Source of the DNA: Actinomadura coerulea
GTDB lineage: Bacteria > Actinomycetota > Actinomycetes > Streptosporangiales > Streptosporangiaceae
Assembly (NCBI RefSeq): GCF_014208105.1
Contig: NZ_JACHMQ010000001.1
Location: 1,550,001 to 1,614,000 of the forward strand
Length of the DNA stretch: 64,000 nucleotides
Direction of reading: 5' to 3'
The notes beneath the pieces were generated by a model. The model ran no database searches, was not told the origin of the DNA, and saw only the letters and a program-made list of their open reading frames with translations. Made by a program: the position numbers and the translations under genes. Each line of letters opens with the position of its first letter. Within the stretch, counting starts at the first letter, position 1. Below, one piece after another: positions 20,001-26,393 of this stretch.

Positions 20001-20559
20001 CCGCCCGGACGGCAAGGCGCTGATAACGGACGGCAGGTCCGGTCTGATCGAGTACCCGTCCGGCCGGGTCCTCGCCAGAACCGACGACACCTTTCTCACC
20101 ACCGTTCTCACCACGAGCCGGGACGGACGCACGATCGTGAGCGCCGAGGGAACCGAGGCGGATCAGAAAGTCCTCCTCACCGACGGCAGGACGCTCCGCT
20201 CGCGCGGCCTGATCCTGCGGGGCCACAAGAGCTACGTCAGGACCGCCGCCCTCTCTCCGGACGGCACCCTCCTCGCCACCGGCGACGCGCTGGGACAGAT
20301 CCGCCTGTGGGAGGTCGAATCCGGCCGCCCCTACGCCCTGCCCCTGACCGGCCACCAGACCGAGATCGGCGCTCTGGCGTTCTCCCCGGACGGAAAGACC
20401 CTCACCAGCGCCGCCGAAGGCGGCACCATCCTCACCCACGACCTCGCCCCCGCCCTCACCAGGGCGGCCCTCTGCCAGAACACCGGCGGCGGCCTGACGG
20501 AGAAGGAGTGGAACCAGAACCTCCCCACCCTCGACTACCGCCCCACCTGCCCCCACTGA
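17005..20559 (+). CDS. Membrane Ser/Thr protein kinase with C-terminal WD40-like repeats
   Basis: A protein of about 1184 residues. The N-terminal Hanks-type kinase (about 10-265) has G-loop LGAGGQGVVYEG, catalytic Lys in VAVKAL, VHRDLKPANVLL, DFGIAR and MAPEVFRG. A linker of about 190 residues leads to one transmembrane segment (nt 18367-18435, TVVSGVLAVLLLATLLAGVLV). The rest (about 550 residues) consists of WD40-like repeats with recurrent LSPDGxxLA and VWDxxSG motifs, clearest at the end (GHKSYVRTAALSPDGTLLATG; GHQTEIGALAFSPDGKTL). The kinase should be cytosolic and the repeats outside the membrane. GTG 17005 is chosen for GGGGGAG 6 bases upstream. The inverted repeat at 16965-16990 may regulate it. 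The substrate is unknown, and it is not evidently part of the siderophore system. Confidence 0.93.
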   Translation: MAPDPLGPGDPTRLGDYLLAGRLGAGGQGVVYEGYGPDGARVAVKALHGDYSALHRDLFAREVEAVRRVAQFCTARVLAVDLDGPLPYVVSEYVAGPNLQQAVDADGPHKPDDLYRLAVGIATALTTVHRAGVVHRDLKPANVLLGPDGPRVIDFGIARTEDMSQSATGMKGTPRYMAPEVFRGKTPGPAVDVWAWGATILFAASGRTPFDGESLPKLMHAVLNTEPDTSMVPERLRPMVEAALSKDPGRRPDAPELLLDLLGGPPDADLLEQGEREAGAVRAPEAASPPLGERAEAVLRSLDPEARQAVPQILLRMVAAGDDLVRPAARAEFSDGRTPEPVIDAVLSAFTGAGLLAWDGRRAILASPALLRAWPRLRDWAAAESPGLDVHQELAEGARLWDAHGRRTGDLLQGTRLERAMTWAVGGGRALRPNTLEQAFLDAGRASVRRRSTLRTVVSGVLAVLLLATLLAGVLVYQQGRTVARQRDDAEARRLAAVATAVRKSDPRTARRLAIAAGALSDTRETREALVALRYQWESDVFMPPGVSATTRRQPSPDGRVLAVVDGGKASVWNIDTHARLHAFGITGAGTIDLVVTDDARTMVTWADDGTARVWDTASGKERGRLPIGKAGPNATVFDGIDLSPSGHLLLAGNRDARTVWDLRTLRQVPLSWTRPKDGVEILATDAGDQLIAGVTPEGAVHVDQLAAKTTIALPHLNKALKGRYVSAAKMSPDGSLLAVAATPATGRKAEILLWKLGADEQFLRLAPANAYSALAFSQDGRFLAQSRTMWRLKDGGTTQSTPAEPVIRYAPNADCALVRFVEKRALRCIEPATGQVSSLDISTFLSTQVIQGSGLVQNTTISADASTMAYRGGGSVHFWDVRRKRAVNRGFGLSSGYLYSGNGNDLALSADGGRLAVYKDPRTVTITDAEKFTKLGDVTLPQPADRIQAMAMSPDGRGLALLVRRGTAAELQFWDAKTFRQIRALPSSAGTFVKRIVFRPDGKALITDGRSGLIEYPSGRVLARTDDTFLTTVLTTSRDGRTIVSAEGTEADQKVLLTDGRTLRSRGLILRGHKSYVRTAALSPDGTLLATGDALGQIRLWEVESGRPYALPLTGHQTEIGALAFSPDGKTLTSAAEGGTILTHDLAPALTRAALCQNTGGGLTEKEWNQNLPTLDYRPTCPH

Positions 20560-20683
20560 GCCCCGGATGACCAGGGCGCGTGCGGGTAGAGACGGCTGGG
20601 GACGCCCGGCGATGAGTCCGCCGGCGCCCGCAGGTCTACCTCCCGACCCGCACCACCACTCGGCCGATCTTCGGGAGCACTAC

Positions 20684-21328
20684 ATGGGCCTCATCCACAT
20701 AGAGCTGTTCGCGACCCTGGACCTCGTCGGGCAGTCGCCCGGCGGGCCCGACGAGGACCCGGCGGGGTTCCCGTTCGGCGGCTGGCAGGCGCCCCTGCTG
20801 GACGAGGTCACCGGCGCGCAGGTGGGCGCCGCGTACGAGGGCACGGACGCCCTCCTGCTCGGCAGGCGGACCTACGACATCTTCGCCGCCTACTGGCCGC
20901 ACCAGCAGGGCGGCGGGGACGACGAGATCGCCGCGATCTTCAACCGCGTCCCGAAGTACGTGGCCTCGCGCGGCAGGCCCGAACTCTCCTGGGCCGGGTC
21001 CACGCGGCTCGGCCGGGACCTGGCCGCCGCGGTGCGCGAGGTCCGTGACCGGCACGAGCACGTGAAGGTCGTCGGGAGCCTGAACCTCGTGCAGACGCTT
21101 CTGCGCGAGAAGCTCTTCGACCGCCTCGACCTGTGGGTGCACCCGATCGTGCTCGGCGTCGGCAAGAAGGTCTTCGACGGCGGCGAGGTCCCCACGAACC
21201 TCACACTCCTGGAACCACCGTCGGCCGCCCCGAACGGCACCGTCCACCTGCGCTACGGCTTGGCCGACGGCACCCCCGCGACGGGCGACATGACCGCCCC
21301 CGACCCCGGCGTCGCCCGCGGTGACTGA
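20684..21328 (+). CDS. RibD C-terminal / dihydrofolate reductase-fold protein
   Basis: A 214-residue protein of the stand-alone RibD_C (bacterial bifunctional deaminase-reductase C-terminal) family: it has LGRRTYDIFAAYWPH, KYVASRGRPELSW, VKVVGSLNLVQTLLREKLFDRLDLWVHPIVLGVGKKVF in that order. These proteins bind NADPH, but physiological substrates are mostly unknown. ATG 20684 is preceded by GGGAG at 20673-20677 and begins the conserved strand MGLIHIELFATLDLVG; upstream in-frame starts add only low-complexity residues. It stands alone between the kinase and a convergent membrane-protein gene. Confidence 0.85.
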   Translation: MGLIHIELFATLDLVGQSPGGPDEDPAGFPFGGWQAPLLDEVTGAQVGAAYEGTDALLLGRRTYDIFAAYWPHQQGGGDDEIAAIFNRVPKYVASRGRPELSWAGSTRLGRDLAAAVREVRDRHEHVKVVGSLNLVQTLLREKLFDRLDLWVHPIVLGVGKKVFDGGEVPTNLTLLEPPSAAPNGTVHLRYGLADGTPATGDMTAPDPGVARGD

Positions 21329-21385
21329 CCGCCGTCCGCTTCGGAGACGATCGAACGGCGGGGAGGGGGCCTCCCCGCCGCCAGG

Positions 21386-22414
21386 TCACGCAGAGCCGGA
21401 CTTCCGGTTCTGGATGCTCACCGTCCCGCAGGAGGCGATGAGGATCAGGCTGATCGCCGCCAACCCGAAGGGGCCGGGGGCCGTTAGCGCCACGAGCATT
21501 CCCACCGCGGTCCCGAGGAGGTTCCGCAGCGGTAGGAGCATCGCGTTCGTGGAGGCAAGGAGCCCCTGCTCATAGGCCTTCACCAGAACGACGCCGCTGA
21601 ACAGCGCACCGATGATCCCGCCGGCCGCGCAGAGCAGCAGATACGGCCAACGGCCGGCGGTCATGCCGTCCCAACCACCTTCCAGGGTCCACGCGCCCAC
21701 TGCGAGGATGCCGAAAGAGGGAATCCCGGAAAGGGTGTTCGCCTTTGCCTTGATCCCCTCATCGAGCACCTCCATTCGCTTCTGCAAGAAGGCGTACGTG
21801 GCCGCCGTGGCGGTCAGGACGCCGAAACCCGGGATCCAGCCGGGAATCCGCTGCCCCAGGACACGGAACCGCGGGATGGAGTCCGAGAAGAACCCTCCAC
21901 CCCAGCCGCCGGTCGTGTCCCTCGCGAGGATCCAGGTTCCCAGCACGGCGAGAACCGGCCACAAGGCGGTCGAGTAGGTCTTCTCCCGGATGTCCCGGTA
22001 GACCACGCCACCGAGCGTGAAAGCCGCGCTGAACAAGAACGAGAGCGGTTGCACGACCTCCAGCCGAACCCATCGGAGAACGAACTGGAAGGTCATGCCG
22101 TTCGCTCCCAGAGCGGCGCCCAGCAGGATGGCCTGCTTCCAGATGGCCCAGCGACTCCACAACGACGGCCTGAAGAAATACCAGGAGACCATCGTCCCGG
22201 AAATGGACATCACAAGCGCCGCCGTCGTCGGTCCGACATGCTCGGTCACGCCGACGGCCACCAGCAGATAGCCGTTGACAGCGCCCACCGAATTGGCGAA
22301 GACCGCCATCCTGAGCACTTTTCCGTCCGCGCCGCGGAGATCGCTTCTCAGCGACCGCCCACGCGCGCGGAGCGCCGCGAGCGAGACTCGCAGGCGCCCT
22401 TTCTTGTTATTCAC
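21386..22414 (-). CDS. DMT-type (EamA-like) membrane protein
   Basis: A 342-residue integral membrane protein with about ten hydrophobic segments in two halves, e.g. AVFANSVGAVNGYLLVAVGV, TAALVMSISGTMVSWYFF, VVQPLSFLFSAAFTLGGVVY, and later LLLCAAGGIIGALFSGVVLV with AYEQGLLASTNAMLLPLRNLLGTAVG. The layout fits the drug/metabolite transporter superfamily, though the central loop (near 180-215) is longer than usual. The GTG at 22414 follows AAGGGGATC. The transport substrate is not recognisable. Lower GC than its neighbours, especially in the upstream gap, could indicate recent acquisition (inference). Confidence 0.7.
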   Translation of the reverse strand: MNNKKGRLRVSLAALRARGRSLRSDLRGADGKVLRMAVFANSVGAVNGYLLVAVGVTEHVGPTTAALVMSISGTMVSWYFFRPSLWSRWAIWKQAILLGAALGANGMTFQFVLRWVRLEVVQPLSFLFSAAFTLGGVVYRDIREKTYSTALWPVLAVLGTWILARDTTGGWGGGFFSDSIPRFRVLGQRIPGWIPGFGVLTATAATYAFLQKRMEVLDEGIKAKANTLSGIPSFGILAVGAWTLEGGWDGMTAGRWPYLLLCAAGGIIGALFSGVVLVKAYEQGLLASTNAMLLPLRNLLGTAVGMLVALTAPGPFGLAAISLILIASCGTVSIQNRKSGSA

Positions 22415-22500
22415 GAGATCCCCTTGGTCTGTGGGGCGCACCAAAGGATCTCGAGGTGTTCGCCCCGGTCCTCGGTTGCGCCCGCTATGCGGAGCAACTC

Positions 22501-22519
22501 AAGAGCCGGGACGGCTCTT
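22501..22519. terminator. Perfect 8-bp hairpin between rsr and the membrane-protein gene
   Basis: AAGAGCCG-GGA-CGGCTCTT is a perfect stem with a 3-base loop in the 228-base gap (22415-22642) between two leftward genes. It could end the rsr transcript or be an operator of the downstream gene. No T-run is present. The rest of the gap is AT-richer than the window average, with no gene visible. Confidence 0.4.
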
Positions 22520-22642
22520 CAGTTTGAAGGTTTCGCCATTATCCTACCAGAGAAGATTCAGGCCTATATCAAATGTCATATCGGGGGATCAAGGTCGCTG
22601 ATCGCAGAATGCGAATGTTTCTGGCTCTGGATCAGGTCGGAT

Positions 22643-24304
22643 TCAGCGGATGTAGCCGTTCACGACCATCGGCAGCGACGCGTCCAGGCCCGCCATGTTC
22701 AGCACGCCCTCGTCGCGGGGGTCGCCGACGGTGTGCCCGTTCGCGGCCATCGCCGCGAGCACGACCCGCACGTCGCCGTTCACCGCCTGGCGGTAGGCGG
22801 CGAGCGCCTGCGACGGGTGCCGGCGTCCAGCCCACGTCTCGTTGTCGGTGAGCACCACCGTCCCGTCCACCGCGAGCCCCTGCCGCTGCGCCCACTGGAA
22901 CGGCAGCGACAGATCCGTGCCGCCGCCCGAGGGCCGCCACCGGGAGATCTCCCGCAGGTTCGTGCGCGCCGTCACCTGGGACGCGTGGACCTGGGTGTCG
23001 ACGTCGATGACGTGGCAGTTGCCGCGCTCGATCCGCTTGAGGATGACCGCCATCGCGTTCGCGACCTCGTAGCAGGATCCGAGCGGCGCACCACCCGAGG
23101 TGACGTGGCGGAAACTCATGGACCCCGAGGAGTCGACCGCCACCAGCAGGCGCCGGCCGGACGGCTCCATGTGCCCGAACGACAGCTCGTACGCCTCCTC
23201 GAGCGCGTCGGCGATGGCCGGGACCGGCGACCAGTGCTGCGGGTCGGCGCGCGGGTGCGGCTGCGCGCGACCGGACCCGTACACGCGCAGGGCGAGGAAC
23301 AGGTCCATCGGGTGGACCCGCGCCTTCGCGAGCGCGCCCGCGTCCGTGAGCCGCGCCGCGGCGCGCCGGGTCGCGTCACCCATCGGCGTCAGCGTCCCGA
23401 TCCGGGTCATCCGGGACAGGTTCCGGAGCAGCGCGGTCATGCCGATCGTGTCGACGAGCTCGTCCCACACGCCCGGCTCGGTGAGTACCGCGTCCGGGAG
23501 GAACTCCCACGGCACGCCTCGATCTCGCACCACGCCGATCGCGTCGGCCGGGCCGGTGACGGCCCGCGCGGTGAGGAACGCGTCGACCGCGGGCACCTGC
23601 GCGCGGGCGGCATCATCGGAGACATTCCCGGCGATCCACCCGAAGAGGGCGCGCCGCGCGGGCGAGTCGGCCTTGGGGTGCGCGACGCGGAGCGCGTCCC
23701 GCAGCGCGAACGCCTCCCCGGCCGGGGTCCTGCGCTGCCGGGCCTTGCAGACCCGCCACGCGACCTGGTCGACGTCGCCGTTGAGGAACCATGACGCGAG
23801 CGCGGTCCGCATCGCCCGCCCGATCACCGGCGCGGTCCCCCTGGCGGTGGCCTTGCCGCCGAGGTTCTTCCAGTATCCGAAGAACGACGCGAGATGGTCC
23901 GTGGTCCGCGCGACCTGTGCCAGCGACGCCTTCACGGCCTGCCGCGTCTCGGCGTCGCCATGCGCCGCAGCGGCGGCCAGGACGAACAGCGCGGGACGGT
24001 TCTTCGGAGCGCGCGGCGGACGCGCCGTGGAGACGTCCGTCGCGAGCTTGACCGCCCGGACGCCGTCCGCGGCGACCGCCTCGAACACGACCTGTGCGTT
24101 GTCCGCGGTGAGCGTGTCTTCACCGACGTAGTAGGTGCCGCCGGTCGTGCCGAGGATAAGGAAGTCCTCCAGCCGGGCCCACAGGTCCTTGGCGAACCCG
24201 TAGCCGCCGGCGTTGTTGCGGACCTGCTCGGTCTCACGGCCGGGAATCGGTCGGCTCTGCGGCGTCCGAATGCTGGACACCGCGGCAAGAGGGTCACGGG
24301 CCAT
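22643..24304 (-). CDS. rsr: Ro60 orthologue (TROVE + vWA domain RNA-binding protein)
   Basis: A 553-residue protein matching the length and layout of Ro60/Rsr. An N-terminal TROVE ring of helical repeats (about 15-345, including NNAGGYGFAKDLWARLEDFLILGTTGGTYYV near the start and FFGYWKNLGGKATARG) is followed by a von Willebrand A domain with an intact metal site DSSGSMS near residue 390, DVDTQV and VVLTDNETWAGRRHP. Ro60 proteins form a doughnut that binds misfolded RNA in the cavity and Y RNA on the outer rim, and in bacteria they cooperate with exoribonucleases in RNA decay and maturation. ATG 24304 is preceded by CTGGAGG. Two Y RNAs on the same strand lie directly upstream, so the RNP is probably encoded as one transcription block. 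Confidence 0.95.
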   Translation of the reverse strand: MARDPLAAVSSIRTPQSRPIPGRETEQVRNNAGGYGFAKDLWARLEDFLILGTTGGTYYVGEDTLTADNAQVVFEAVAADGVRAVKLATDVSTARPPRAPKNRPALFVLAAAAAHGDAETRQAVKASLAQVARTTDHLASFFGYWKNLGGKATARGTAPVIGRAMRTALASWFLNGDVDQVAWRVCKARQRRTPAGEAFALRDALRVAHPKADSPARRALFGWIAGNVSDDAARAQVPAVDAFLTARAVTGPADAIGVVRDRGVPWEFLPDAVLTEPGVWDELVDTIGMTALLRNLSRMTRIGTLTPMGDATRRAAARLTDAGALAKARVHPMDLFLALRVYGSGRAQPHPRADPQHWSPVPAIADALEEAYELSFGHMEPSGRRLLVAVDSSGSMSFRHVTSGGAPLGSCYEVANAMAVILKRIERGNCHVIDVDTQVHASQVTARTNLREISRWRPSGGGTDLSLPFQWAQRQGLAVDGTVVLTDNETWAGRRHPSQALAAYRQAVNGDVRVVLAAMAANGHTVGDPRDEGVLNMAGLDASLPMVVNGYIR

Positions 24305-24368
24305 CGAGGGCCTCCAGGAATATCGACCCGCCGCTGGGGCGGATGTGAGGGGAGCGGCCGGCGCGCCC

Positions 24369-24516
24369 GGGGAAGGGCGGATGTGGTTGTGCCAACCGGG
24401 CTTTTTGTCCAATGCGCTACCTGGCTGCGCTACCACCCGACTATGTCGGCTGGGCAGGAATCGAACCTGCGACCTTTGGATCCGGATAACCGACGGGCTT
24501 CGACCCGCCCTTCCCC
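24369..24516 (-). ncRNA. yrlA: YrlA-type Y RNA with circularly permuted tRNA-like module
   Basis: On the minus strand GGGGAAGGGCGG (24516-24505) pairs perfectly with CCGCCCTTCCCC (24380-24369), closing a 148-base RNA. Next come the presumed Ro-binding elements GGGTCGAAG...TCGGTTATC (5' side) and CCCGGTTGG...ACCACATCCG (3' side). The tip folds like a tRNA in permuted order: anticodon-stem-like TCCAA (24480-24476) with TTGGA (24412-24408); T-arm GCAGG-TTCGATT-CCTGC (24470-24454); acceptor-like hairpin GCCGAC-ATA-GTCGGG; D-arm GCGC-AGCCAGGTA-GCGC (24430-24414) with the GG pair. This is the design of bacterial YrlA RNA. It ends 64 bases before rsr on the same strand. It is not a normal tRNA: no free acceptor ends and no anticodon loop. 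Confidence 0.9.
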
Positions 24517-24550
24517 TGAGCGTCCAGCTCGACCCGTAGGGCCGGGTACT

Positions 24551-24622
24551 CGCACGGATGTGGAGACGACCACCGGGTCGCATCTATTCGAAAGAGATAA
24601 CCGATGGCCTTCGACCCGTGCG
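24551..24622 (-). ncRNA. Short second Y RNA (no tRNA-like module)
   Basis: On the minus strand CGCACGG (24622-24616) pairs with CCGTGCG (24557-24551). The inner helix GCCATCGG / CCGGTGGT pairs with wobbles, and the tip carries GTTATCTCTTTCGAATAGAT. It shares with the YrlA-like RNA the 5' element GGGTCGAAGnCCnTCGGTTATC and the 3' element CCACATCCG, while the outer stems differ in sequence but both pair, which is compensatory change. From memory, the 5' strand also resembles human Y1 RNA (GGUCCGAAGG...GUUAUCUC). A small hairpin (ACCCG/CGGGT) follows at about 24530-24547. No tRNA-like part is present. Assignment rests on shared elements and position; the exact transcript ends are unknown. Confidence 0.75.
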
Positions 24623-24693
24623 CGCACCGAACCCGACGCGCTGATCAGAACCTAACCTGCCCCGGGGCCCTCCGCACCTGAATATCGGTGGCA

Positions 24694-25098
24694 CTACTCG
24701 CGCGGGTGCCCGGCCCAGCCGACCAGGTTGTGGAACAGTTCTGCCTGCTCGATCGCATCGTCCAGCGCGTTGTGCGTGTGCGGTCGATCGGACAGCAGCG
24801 CGGCGGGCATCTGGCGTTTGGTCGACCGGGTGATCGGAGCGCCGGCCTTGGTGGCGTACATGCTCTTGAGATCCAGGTGCCGGGAGTGCCCGAACGGAGC
24901 CCCGCCCTGGGCGAATCTCGTCCAGTACCAGTACAGGAACATCCAGTCGAAGCCGAGCGGATAGGCCACCAGCGCCGGCGTGGCTTCCAACGCGCCCGCC
25001 ACCGCTGCCACCCAGGCAGCGGCGGCGTTCATCGCCTCCCCCGGATCACGCCCCTCGACGGCGAGGCGGTCGCGATCGAGACCGCTGACCGCCAGCGG
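24694..25098 (-). pseudogene. 5'-truncated DEDDh 3'-5' exonuclease
   Basis: Frame positions 25098-24694 encode the C-terminal two thirds of a DnaQ-like exonuclease. They contain the Exo II region (LVAYPLGFDWMFLYWYW), FGHSRHLDLKSMYA and Exo III HNALDDAIEQAELFHN. The N-terminal Exo I strand with its essential DxE is missing. The frame is open from just after the stop of the Imm35-like gene (TGA at 25099-25101) and reads PLAVSGLDRDRLAVEG into the conserved part, so homology begins exactly at the junction. ATG 25032 could start a 112-residue peptide, but this would lack a metal site and be inactive. Its position next to rsr is notable, since Ro60 works with 3'-5' exonucleases, but a functional link cannot be shown. 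Confidence 0.75.
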
Positions 25099-25392
25099 TC
25101 ACGTCAACGTCGCGTTCGGGTTAGGCCTGCTTCTGATCGAAGGGTCCGTGGCGACCAGGACAGAGGGACGAGACCCCAGACGGCCATCCTCCTTGAACAC
25201 GACGGGAACGCCCCCTGCGATCGCGTACGAGATGTCCCCGCCAATAATGAACTCACGCGCCCCGACGCCGAAAACATAGAATTCATCATTCTCGACTATC
25301 AGGCGATCGTCGAGACAGAATGTCCCGTGTGTCCACCCGGGCTCGAAATGCGCAAGGATGAGTTCGCGAGCCTGCTCATAGGTCACGGCCAT
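25099..25392 (-). CDS. YrhB/Imm35-like immunity protein
   Basis: A 97-residue protein starting MAVTYEQARELILAHF, then GTFCLDDRLIVENDEFYVFGVGAREFIIGGD and GGVPVVFKEDGRLGS. This resembles the Imm35 (YrhB-domain) family, found as immunity proteins for polymorphic toxins and as orphan copies. ATG 25392 follows GGAGACAGG; a longer in-frame version to 25623 has no plausible ribosome site. No toxin gene is adjacent. The stop codon is followed in the same frame by the exonuclease remnant, which suggests this gene arrived by a recombination event that removed the exonuclease N-terminus. The family call is from memory of conserved segments. Confidence 0.65.
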   Translation of the reverse strand: MAVTYEQARELILAHFEPGWTHGTFCLDDRLIVENDEFYVFGVGAREFIIGGDISYAIAGGVPVVFKEDGRLGSRPSVLVATDPSIRSRPNPNATLT

Positions 25393-25755
25393 GGCCTGTC
25401 TCCATATGTCGGCGAGTAAATGATCCGAGAAACGGATGTGTCTGCTTGCAAGGCGGGAGGGGAAGCCGCGCCTCCGGGATGCCGCAACCCATGCGAGCGC
25501 ACCGAGTGGCCCCCGCTGGACACCGGCACGCTCGCGACCAAGTCCCGCGACTACCAGGGAGGCGCTCTTGGGTGCGGATTGACCAACTTCTACAGGTTGA
25601 GGACAGTTGATCGCCCGGGGCACGTAGGCCTGCGCCCACGCGACCTGGCGAAGTATTTGCCCACTTTCGAGTCCTCCTCTATTTCCGTATGACCCATTCG
25701 GCGGTGTGGTGGAAGAGAGCGATGCGGCAGAGGCCTCTGCGAAGGGTCATTCGCG
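25393..25755. other. Intergenic region with weak open frames
   Basis: About 360 bases between two divergent genes. A plus-strand frame 25420-25692 (90 codons, from ATG) has no recognisable domain and no good ribosome site, and I do not call it a gene. Base composition is less GC-rich than the surrounding genes. It probably holds the promoters of the Imm35-like gene and the excalibur gene. A perfect 14-bp palindrome is annotated separately. Confidence 0.35.
25727..25740. promoter_or_regulatory. Perfect 14-bp palindrome upstream of the excalibur gene
   Basis: GCAGAGGCCTCTGC is fully self-complementary and ends 15 bases before ATG 25756. It could be an operator or a 5'-UTR element; no regulator is known. 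Confidence 0.35.
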
Positions 25756-26388
25756 ATGCCTGGACGATTCAGACCGGTACGGGCCGTCGAACGTGTGTAT
25801 CTCGGTCCTCCTACCCATTCCGCTCACCGTCGGGCTTTGCGGGCTGTGCTACTCGGAGCGCTGACCCTGCTTCTCGCAGCGCTCATCATCGCTCCCTTGC
25901 TCACATCGCCGTCCCAGCGAGCGCAGCACCAGGGTCAAACTCCCTCTGCTGCTTCGTCTGGATCGCAAGGTGAGTCTCCGACGAGCGCCGCTCCCAGTGG
26001 TCTGCCGCAGCCGAAAAGGAAGGCCACCGTCCCTTCTACCAGTTCAGCATCGACCGCGCCCGAGGGGCCGCGCACGTCCCGCAAGGTGGCTTCACCGCGC
26101 CCCACGACTGAAGAGCCACCGGTCACTCAAGAACCGAGTCCAACGGAGACGCCGCCAGCGGAAGGCCCACGAGCCGGGGGGTCGTCGGGCGAGGAGACGC
26201 CCAGTGAAGAGCCGCAGCCAAGCAAGCAGCCGGACTCGGATCTCGATCCCCGGTTCGGCACCTGCAAGGAGGCCAACGCCCACGGCTACGGCCCGTACGT
26301 GAAGGGAACCGATCCTGAATACCACTGGTACACCGATCGAGATCAGGACGGGATCGACTGCGAACCGGCCCACAGCCGGATGCCCTGA
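25756..26388 (+). CDS. Membrane-anchored excalibur-domain protein
   Basis: A 210-residue protein with a short cytosolic N-terminus, one hydrophobic segment (about 29-50, VLLGALTLLLAALIIAPLL), a long Pro/Ser/Glu/Thr-rich linker (about 51-165) and a C-terminal excalibur domain (about 168-205). The excalibur domain has CKEANAHGYGPY and the calcium-binding loop DRDQDGIDCE with two conserved Cys. The domain is extracellular in known relatives and often attached to nucleases or surface proteins; here it is the only folded part. A weak ribosome site GAAGGG precedes the ATG. It converges with the DNA glycosylase gene (5 bases apart). The role is unknown. Confidence 0.85.
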   Translation: MPGRFRPVRAVERVYLGPPTHSAHRRALRAVLLGALTLLLAALIIAPLLTSPSQRAQHQGQTPSAASSGSQGESPTSAAPSGLPQPKRKATVPSTSSASTAPEGPRTSRKVASPRPTTEEPPVTQEPSPTETPPAEGPRAGGSSGEETPSEEPQPSKQPDSDLDPRFGTCKEANAHGYGPYVKGTDPEYHWYTDRDQDGIDCEPAHSRMP

Positions 26389-26393
26389 AGAGA

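Noticed and set aside
24408..24480. A tRNA gene on the minus strand, suggested by a perfect T-arm and D-arm.
   Set aside because: The arms occur in the wrong order for a tRNA, there is no anticodon loop and no 3' acceptor end. The permuted fold inside a long stem beside rsr fits a YrlA RNA instead.
24305..24583. N-terminal extension of rsr by 93 residues.
   Set aside because: It would translate through the YrlA-like RNA and lacks similarity to Ro60. ATG 24304 has CTGGAGG upstream.
24646..24660. AACCTAACCTGCC as another iron box.
   Set aside because: Only half of the palindrome is present and the region precedes the Y RNAs, not a siderophore gene.
25420..25692. A 90-codon plus-strand frame between the Imm35-like and excalibur genes.
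   Set aside because: No domain, no good ribosome site, and overlaps the probable divergent promoter region.
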